A stretch of DNA of 37,868 bases from contig NZ_BJYM01000030.1 of assembly GCF_007991515.1 (NCBI RefSeq), forward strand, positions 1-37,868, given 5' to 3'. Shown here piece by piece: positions 32,655 to 37,868 of the stretch. Under the pieces are notes generated by a model. The model saw only the letters and a program-made list of their open reading frames with translations. It was not told the DNA's origin and searched no databases. Source of the DNA: Oceanobacillus sojae. Lineage in GTDB: Bacteria; Bacillota; Bacilli; Bacillales; Amphibacillaceae. The translations under genes and the position numbers were made by a program. The stretch's first letter is position 1, and each line of letters opens with the position of its first letter.

Positions 32655-33767
32655 TTATATAGAATCATTCTCTTCAATCACCATTTCTCCACCAATAGAA
32701 GGTGATATCGTCAAAACTTTAATTCCTTCTTTTTCCCAGGCGAGCGCTAATTCTTTTGCTGTTTCTTCTGAAGGCATAAAAGCAATTCCACAATCCCCGC
32801 CCCCGGCTCCCGAAGGTTTCCCGGCGCCTCCAAGATGCTCTGCAAGCTTACACAATACTGCCAAGTCAGGCGTTTCAATACTTGTATCAGCTGCTTTTCC
32901 TACTTGATCCAAAGCTTTTCGATTTGCTTTTATCCCCTGAAATAATTGGAGCAGGTCGCCATTCTCTGCTCCTGTTAAGAATTTGGAGACTGCATTTTTA
33001 CTGTCTTCTAAAAATTTATTATAAGCTTCTGCATTATTCACCTTCAATAAACGGACCTGATTCACTAAATCCTTCGTAGAGGCTGCGCTGCCCGTCCATC
33101 CCACACAGAAGTAAACATTATCCGGTAAGGCGATCGGCTTGGATTTATAGTATTTCCAATCCTTCTTTAGCATCTCAGTGATAGAATTTGTCTCTTTGTA
33201 TGCCTCAAGAAGCCAATCTGCCTGGAAGGATGAAAATTGCAGCAGTCCGCCATACGTGGATGCAGCTACATCTGCACCCGAACCATTCCCCTGCGTAATT
33301 ACATGAGATAACGCAGCCAAACGAAAAATGGTATCTTTTTCTGCCAGTTTTGGGGCCTGGAAATGTAATACTCCTGCTACAATTGAAGTAACAATCGCCG
33401 CACTTGAACCCAAACCATATTTTACACCAGAGGTATCATCTAATTCACTGCGTGTTAATACATGCATCGGACGAATAGGTAATCCCTGTTCTTCCAAATA
33501 ACGATAAGTAACCCGGAGTGCTTCCTTCACAAAAGACAGCCGGGGGTCGCCAGATTCAATATGTATATCTGTTTCCCGCCATGACCACGGGACTTTATGA
33601 AGTGAAAAATCGGATAAAGTCAGCTGGTGACTGTCCGCATCAGAAACGTTAGCATACACAAAACGATTAACAGCCATCACCGCCAAATCCTGATAAGGCT
33701 CTAATACGGCAAACTCTCCTGCAATCATTAATTTTCCTGGTACTTTGACTGTAATTGATTTTGCCAC
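32655..33767 (-). CDS. mvaK2: phosphomevalonate kinase
   Basis: Phosphorylates 5-phosphomevalonate to 5-diphosphomevalonate. 370 aa GHMP kinase: PGKLMIAGEFAVLEPYQ at the N-terminus, ATP loop KYGLGSSAA (116-124), and GAGKPSGAGGGDCGIAF near the end. Start at GTG 33767, eight bases after AGGAGG. Last gene of the mvaA-mvaK1-mvaD-mvaK2 operon, 12 bases after mvaD. Confidence 0.94.
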   Translation of the reverse strand: MAKSITVKVPGKLMIAGEFAVLEPYQDLAVMAVNRFVYANVSDADSHQLTLSDFSLHKVPWSWRETDIHIESGDPRLSFVKEALRVTYRYLEEQGLPIRPMHVLTRSELDDTSGVKYGLGSSAAIVTSIVAGVLHFQAPKLAEKDTIFRLAALSHVITQGNGSGADVAASTYGGLLQFSSFQADWLLEAYKETNSITEMLKKDWKYYKSKPIALPDNVYFCVGWTGSAASTKDLVNQVRLLKVNNAEAYNKFLEDSKNAVSKFLTGAENGDLLQLFQGIKANRKALDQVGKAADTSIETPDLAVLCKLAEHLGGAGKPSGAGGGDCGIAFMPSEETAKELALAWEKEGIKVLTISPSIGGEMVIEENDSI

Positions 33768-33779
33768 CGTATATTCCTC

Positions 33780-34754
33780 CTATAGATAGCTGATTCCGCT
33801 TCCGGGCTTGCTAACAATAATATCTTCTACGCCTTCAATGGATTGCAGACGTTTTTTTACTTTATCCTCATCTTCTGATAAATATAATACTTTTACGTTC
33901 GGACCTGCATCAATTGTAAAAAACACAGGAATCCCTTTTTCTCTTAAATTCTGCACAGTCTGCATCACTCGCATTGTTGTGTCCTGCCAATATGTAAAAG
34001 GCGGATTAGCTCCTAATGTCGTCGCATGCATCCGCAGACAGTTTGCTTCTGCAATGCTTCCCATTTTTTCAAAGTCTTTTTCAGCAATTGCTTGTTTTAT
34101 TTCTTGTAAATCCTTGGGTGTCTGCTCCAGCCAGCCTGCATAAAAAGGGGAGGTTTCTACCGTACGGCGCATCCCTTCTCGGCTCGAGACCTTTTTCGTT
34201 GTTTTTGATAAAACAACAGCGGCAATTCGAATATCCCAATGAGACTTGTCTGCAACTTGTACTGCAAAGGAATCAGCTCCGTCTTCACGCTCCCCCATCT
34301 GCCATTCAACAAAACCGCCATAAATAGAGCGGCAAGCAGAACCAGAGCCTTGCCGGGCTAATTTTGATAATTCTGTGTCATTCAAGGAGACCCCTATTGC
34401 TTTCGCACTTGCAGCAGCCAATGCTGCAAGACCGGATGCAGAGGAAGCAAATCCGGCAGCAGTAGGCACATGATTTACTGATTGAACCTGTGCATATAGT
34501 TCTTTTCCAGAAAGAGCCCGCACCTTATCTAAAAATACTGCTACCTTTTCAAGAGCATTCCCTTCTACATTCTGTTCATTTAAGAGAAAGATATCTTTCT
34601 TTAAGTCCTCTTGAAAATGCACTGTTGTCTCTGTAGAAAAACCGTCTAATGTAACAGAAAGATTACTGTTGGTAGGGAGAATTAATGATTCATTCCGCTT
34701 TCCCCAGTACTTAATTAAAGCGATATTCGTATGCGCCCTTGCTGTCGCCTTCAT
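33780..34754 (-). CDS. mvaD: diphosphomevalonate decarboxylase
   Basis: Makes isopentenyl diphosphate from 5-diphosphomevalonate with ATP. 324 aa. IALIKYWGKRN near residue 11; GHMP loop AAGFASSASGLA (99-110); SGSACRSIYGGFVEW; FFTIDAGPNVK with the conserved aspartate. AAAAGGGGG precedes ATG. Third gene of the operon, 83 bases after mvaK1. Confidence 0.95.
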   Translation of the reverse strand: MKATARAHTNIALIKYWGKRNESLILPTNSNLSVTLDGFSTETTVHFQEDLKKDIFLLNEQNVEGNALEKVAVFLDKVRALSGKELYAQVQSVNHVPTAAGFASSASGLAALAAASAKAIGVSLNDTELSKLARQGSGSACRSIYGGFVEWQMGEREDGADSFAVQVADKSHWDIRIAAVVLSKTTKKVSSREGMRRTVETSPFYAGWLEQTPKDLQEIKQAIAEKDFEKMGSIAEANCLRMHATTLGANPPFTYWQDTTMRVMQTVQNLREKGIPVFFTIDAGPNVKVLYLSEDEDKVKKRLQSIEGVEDIIVSKPGSGISYL

Positions 34755-34837
34755 ATTTGAACCCCCTTTTCTACATACCTGTCAAAACATTCATTTACTG
34801 CAGTGAAAAAGAACCTTCTACTGAATAAAGTTTCACT

Positions 34838-35794
34838 TTATTTCTTTAATACAAATGGCCACACTGCCGCAGCACCAAATCGGCGTAATTTTTCAGCTAA
34901 CTGTTTCGAATGCACTTCATTTTGAGCAAGCGCAATAATACAGCCGCCATTTCCTCCACCTGTCAGTTTTGCCCCCAAAGCACCTTCTTCACGGGCAAAG
35001 TGAATTAATTTATTTAAACCGGCATCACTTACACCTAATACTTCCAATTCTTTTTGCGCTTCATTTAACAGCTGCCCAAGAATGTGTTTACTCGCCTTTT
35101 CTAAGGCTTCTTTCGCATTATGCGTCAGTTCTCCGATTCGTTCTATTTTTGAATGAATACGTTGTGGAGCTGTTTTTAGCAGATTTGCTACAGATTCAAC
35201 CGATGTACGGGTATCACCAATCCTGCCGGAGTCTGCAACAATAAAATGAAGATCTTCTCCTAATTCGATGTGCTCTACAGGATTTCCCTTTTTATACCAG
35301 ACTGGTTTATCTGAGGTAATGGTCAATGTGTCTAACCCGCTGGGAGCTCCATGCGCATAAGTTTCTGCAACATTTGCTAATTGAAGCAATTCCTCTACTG
35401 AGCATTCCTTATCACAGTAGTTGAATATAGAGCGAATGACAGAAATAGCTACAGATGCACTGGATCCAAGGCCTTTCCCAGGAGGGACAGAAGAATTAAT
35501 TCGTATTAATAAGTCTTTATAAGGGATCCCAAGGTATTCACAGGAACTGGATACACATTCAACAATTCCTTCCAGCTCTTTCGGGGCATGCTTCAGAGGA
35601 CCGTGATAAAAAGTACTGTCCATTTTCACTGCCCCAGGAACATACTCAATCACCGTCTCTACACCAATTAAAGGAAATGGGATAGCAATTGCCGGCTGTC
35701 CGTGTACAACCGCATGCTCTCCAATTAAAATGACCTTACTATGAGCTATACCAATAGCTGTTTTTTCCGACGCTGTTACTTTTTCTGCACTCAT
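34838..35794 (-). CDS. mvaK1: mevalonate kinase
   Basis: Phosphorylates mevalonate. 318 aa GHMP kinase: SKVILIGEHAVVHGQPAIAIPF; ATP loop PPGKGLGSSAS (104-114); GAPSGLDT; C-terminal KLTGGGNGGC. The start overlaps the mvaA stop by four bases (ATGA), so translation is coupled. GGTGG is a weak ribosome site 12 bases before. Confidence 0.95.
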   Translation of the reverse strand: MSAEKVTASEKTAIGIAHSKVILIGEHAVVHGQPAIAIPFPLIGVETVIEYVPGAVKMDSTFYHGPLKHAPKELEGIVECVSSSCEYLGIPYKDLLIRINSSVPPGKGLGSSASVAISVIRSIFNYCDKECSVEELLQLANVAETYAHGAPSGLDTLTITSDKPVWYKKGNPVEHIELGEDLHFIVADSGRIGDTRTSVESVANLLKTAPQRIHSKIERIGELTHNAKEALEKASKHILGQLLNEAQKELEVLGVSDAGLNKLIHFAREEGALGAKLTGGGNGGCIIALAQNEVHSKQLAEKLRRFGAAAVWPFVLKK

Positions 35795-37080
35795 TGTTTA
35801 TACTGTTCCACCAATTCTTTAGCTTTTCCCACACGGATTTCTTGTTGTTCTACTAATTGTTTTGCTATCACATCAATCATCTCCCCAGTTGCTCCTCCGG
35901 CAATCGCAACAGAACGTGAATGAAGTGCCATGTGACCTTTCTGAATACCGTCTGTTGCCAACGCTTTGAGCGCTCCAAGATTTTGAGCGAGACCAACTGC
36001 CACAATTACTTGCGCAAGCTCTTCTGCTGATTCAATATGCATAATGGATAAAGAAAAATCAGCGAGCGGATGCACGCGTGTTGCTCCTCCGACTGTTCCT
36101 ATAGACATTGGTAATTCAATTTCACCAACAAGATTACCTTCTTCATCCTTTGACCATGTAGTCATAGATCCATAATGACCATTTCTCGCAGCATAAGCAT
36201 GTGCTCCAGCTTCTACTGCCCGCCAATCATTTCCTGTCGCTATCACAACAGGATCAATCCCGTTCATAATCCCTTTGTTATGCGTTACAGCACGATAGGG
36301 GTCAGAAGCAGCAAATTCATAGGCATGAATAACACCGTCTCTTACCTCTTCCCCAGAAAACGAACCTGTTTTCAGCAGATGTGGAGGTATAACGCATTTC
36401 GCTGTTACAAGGCTGCGGTCTGCATAATTTGATAAAATACGCAAATAAACCTTTCCCCTGGTTATTTCTTCCACGATTGGAGCAATAGATTCTACCATGG
36501 TATTAATCATATTAGCACCCATTGCGTCACAAGTATCTACGTAGATATGCATAACCAGCATTTTACTATATGACGAAGAATCCTCTTCATTCAGAATCCG
36601 GACATCCAAATCCTTCACACCGCCGCCGCGATTGACAATACTTGGATAAGCATCATCAGCGGCACGCATTAATATATCTTTTTGTTGAAGAATTTTTTGC
36701 TTTGCTTCTTGAAAATCAGGACATCCAACAACTTGAATCTGTCCAATCATCAGTCTTTCCTTTGACTCTGTCTGAAATCCGCCAGCTTCTCTGACTATTT
36801 TTGCAATATGGCTTGCAGAAGCAACGACAGAAGCTTCTTCAATAGCCATTGGTACTACATATCCTTTCCCGTTTATCAAAAAATTTAATCCTAATCCAAA
36901 TGGTAATTGATAGGTACCAATGACATTCTCAATCATATTATCTGCTGTTTCAATAGTAAGCGCGTCTGCGTTAGACAAATTTTGCGTTTCTGCATCCGTT
37001 AAAGAAAAGGCTTCACGTAATAATGCGCGCCTGTCTTCTACCGTCATATTATAAAAACCGGGTATTCTTGAAGAGGTCAT
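35791..37080 (-). CDS. mvaA: class II hydroxymethylglutaryl-CoA reductase
   Basis: Makes mevalonate from HMG-CoA. 429 aa, class II size. SSRIPGFYNMTVEDRR opening; ENVIGTYQLPFGLGLNF with the catalytic Glu; DAMGANMINTM nucleotide site; HNKGIMNG with the catalytic Lys; GNDWRA; C-terminal QKGHMALHSRS with the catalytic His. Start at ATG 37080 behind AAGGATG, rather than a longer frame from 37107. First gene of the mevalonate operon. No HMG-CoA synthase or IPP isomerase lies in the window. Confidence 0.95.
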   Translation of the reverse strand: MTSSRIPGFYNMTVEDRRALLREAFSLTDAETQNLSNADALTIETADNMIENVIGTYQLPFGLGLNFLINGKGYVVPMAIEEASVVASASHIAKIVREAGGFQTESKERLMIGQIQVVGCPDFQEAKQKILQQKDILMRAADDAYPSIVNRGGGVKDLDVRILNEEDSSSYSKMLVMHIYVDTCDAMGANMINTMVESIAPIVEEITRGKVYLRILSNYADRSLVTAKCVIPPHLLKTGSFSGEEVRDGVIHAYEFAASDPYRAVTHNKGIMNGIDPVVIATGNDWRAVEAGAHAYAARNGHYGSMTTWSKDEEGNLVGEIELPMSIGTVGGATRVHPLADFSLSIMHIESAEELAQVIVAVGLAQNLGALKALATDGIQKGHMALHSRSVAIAGGATGEMIDVIAKQLVEQQEIRVGKAKELVEQYKQ

Positions 37081-37154
37081 GCCTAGCTCATCCTTTTTAT
37101 TTATCATATCTAAATATGTTTTTTATTACTAAGTACTAAATTAAACTATATTTG

Positions 37155-37184
37155 ATTATAACACGAATTCTACCGTTTTTTCAT
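37155..37184 (-). promoter_or_regulatory. probable promoter of the mevalonate operon
   Basis: ATGAAA (37179-37184) and extended TGTTATAAT (TATAAT 37155-37160), spacing 18, minus strand, about 75 bases before mvaA. Apart from this and the tRNA terminator, 37081-37516 holds no gene. Confidence 0.55.
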
Positions 37185-37454
37185 TTAGAAGATACTTATT
37201 TCGTTACTGGAATTATGTTAATCATTTTATCGTAATAAAATAAGAATTTTTACTTTATTAAAAGTAAAAAAATGCACAACACCAGTCTATATGCTTACAA
37301 TGCTTCTATAATATATACTTTCTCATGATTTATTTCTTATGCGTAATATCAAAAAGCAAGAGCTTTAATGATTTGTTTCCCGCTTCATATATTTTAATCC
37401 TCAGTGACCTGAATACATATATATAAGGATAAAACAGTTTACTTATTTATAAAG

Positions 37455-37488
37455 AAAAAAAACGAGATAATATTATCCCGTTTTCCTA
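37455..37488 (-). terminator. intrinsic terminator after tRNA-Lys
   Basis: AACGAGATAA and TTATCCCGTT (37461-37470, 37475-37484) pair with one mismatch; on the minus strand a run of eight T follows. Confidence 0.85.
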
Positions 37489-37516
37489 AAGTGTTTTATA
37501 CTTGTCATTCTTGTAA

Positions 37517-37589
37517 TGAGCCATGAAGGATTCGAACCTTCGACCCTCTGATTAAAAGTCAGATGCTCTACCGACTGAGCTAATGGCTC
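37517..37589 (-). tRNA. tRNA-Lys (anticodon TTT)
   Basis: A complete 73-base cloverleaf on the minus strand: acceptor GAGCCAT/ATGGCTC, D-arm AGCTCAGTCGGTAGAGCA, anticodon arm CTGACTTTTAATCAG, T-arm GGTTCGAATCC. The CCA end is not encoded (A then TTA). Confidence 0.97.
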
Positions 37590-37591
37590 CC

Positions 37592-37717
37592 ATTTTAAAC
37601 AGCTTTATATCTTATTTAGTGCTTCTCTATCCAGCAGACCCCTGCATCTGCCAGCAAACGCTTCGAAGTTAATCCTTCGGGGTTACTCGCAGTCTACTCG
37701 GCAGAAGCTTTGCTCGT
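37592..37717 (-). repeat. compact self-complementary insert between two tRNA-Lys 5' ends
   Basis: On the minus strand GCTTCTGCC can pair with GGCAGATGC (one mismatch), enclosing a second pairing GCGA...TTGC and an inner hairpin CGAAG-GATTAA-CTTCG; GCAGA/TCTGC is an alternative stem. The first 85 bases are GC-rich compared with neighbours. No ORF. It may be an inserted small repeat or a structured RNA. Confidence 0.5.
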
Positions 37718-37744
37718 TGCTCTACCGACTGAGCTAATGGCTCC
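37718..37744 (-). pseudogene. truncated tRNA-Lys 5' fragment
   Basis: 27 bases identical to the 5' end of the intact tRNA-Lys (GGAGCCATTAGC, then TCAGTCGGTAGAGCA), ending in the D-arm. No anticodon or T-arm follows. It forms a direct repeat with 37563-37590. Confidence 0.85.
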
Positions 37745-37786
37745 TGTTATTTAAGCTATCCGCCTAAAAAAGACATAAAAAAAAGG

Positions 37787-37858
37787 CTGGGCCACTAGGA
37801 TTCGAACCTAGGGTACACGGGATCAAAACCCGATGCCTTACCGCTTGGCTATGGCCCA
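37787..37858 (-). tRNA. tRNA-Gln (anticodon TTG)
   Basis: A 72-base cloverleaf on the minus strand: acceptor TGGGCCA/TGGCCCA, D-arm AGCCAAGCGGTAAGGCA, anticodon arm CGGGTTTTGATCCCG, T-arm GGTTCGAATCC. CCA not encoded. First in the cluster with tRNA-Lys. Confidence 0.97.
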
Positions 37859-37868
37859 ACAAAAAACA

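Overview
The window reads as chromosomal DNA of a low-GC, spore-forming Gram-positive bacterium of the Bacillaceae. Evidence: AAGGAGG ribosome sites with frequent TTG/GTG starts, a sigW-rsiW-cdaA-cdaR-glmM gene order, a glmS ribozyme, a ykkC-type (guanidine-I) riboswitch, sqhC, ykuD, tmrB and a Spo0E-like protein. A complete class II mevalonate operon is not typical of Bacillus sensu stricto and suggests an Oceanobacillus/Virgibacillus-like genus; that placement is inference.

Left part (1-7.6 kb): small accessory genes, two of them broken by frameshifts (a YrvL-like membrane protein and an unnamed family); a lipoprotein; a zinc-ribbon protein; a riboswitch-controlled pair of SMR guanidine exporters; an ECF sigma factor followed by an NAD-dependent epimerase-like gene; and two hypothetical genes. 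7.8-13 kb: a YkuD L,D-transpeptidase and a sporulenol/squalene-hopene-type cyclase on the minus strand, then three plus-strand genes (DUF2515, a small membrane protein, YkvI-like). 13-19.4 kb is accessory: a Uma2 remnant, a GNAT acetyltransferase, a decayed rifampin ADP-ribosyltransferase, a HAD-HD-HAD trio opposite a LysR regulator, an aldo/keto reductase and a DUF1569 protein.

19.5-30.6 kb holds amino-sugar and c-di-AMP genes: glmS with its ribozyme, and cdaA-cdaR-glmM. They are separated by about 5.8 kb that carries an orphan type I-C-like CRISPR array with no cas genes, a tmrB tunicamycin-resistance homologue, an S9 peptidase and a two-component flavin monooxygenase operon. The 250 bases before the CRISPR array contain a promoter, a short strongly initiated leader ORF and three copies of a 10-12 base motif that can form mutually exclusive hairpins. 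This looks like an attenuator and is the most unusual regulatory structure here.

30.8-37.9 kb: rsiW-sigW with an autoregulatory SigW promoter, a divergent Spo0E-like gene, the mevalonate operon mvaA-mvaK1-mvaD-mvaK2, and a tRNA cluster. In the cluster a 5' fragment of tRNA-Lys and a compact, self-complementary insert sit between tRNA-Gln and an intact tRNA-Lys.

Functional links: GlmS and GlmM make glucosamine-1-phosphate for wall synthesis, CdaA/CdaR make and regulate c-di-AMP, SigW/RsiW answer envelope stress, TmrB resists a UDP-GlcNAc-mimicking antibiotic, and the mevalonate operon supplies isoprenoids for the undecaprenyl carrier and possibly for the sqhC product.
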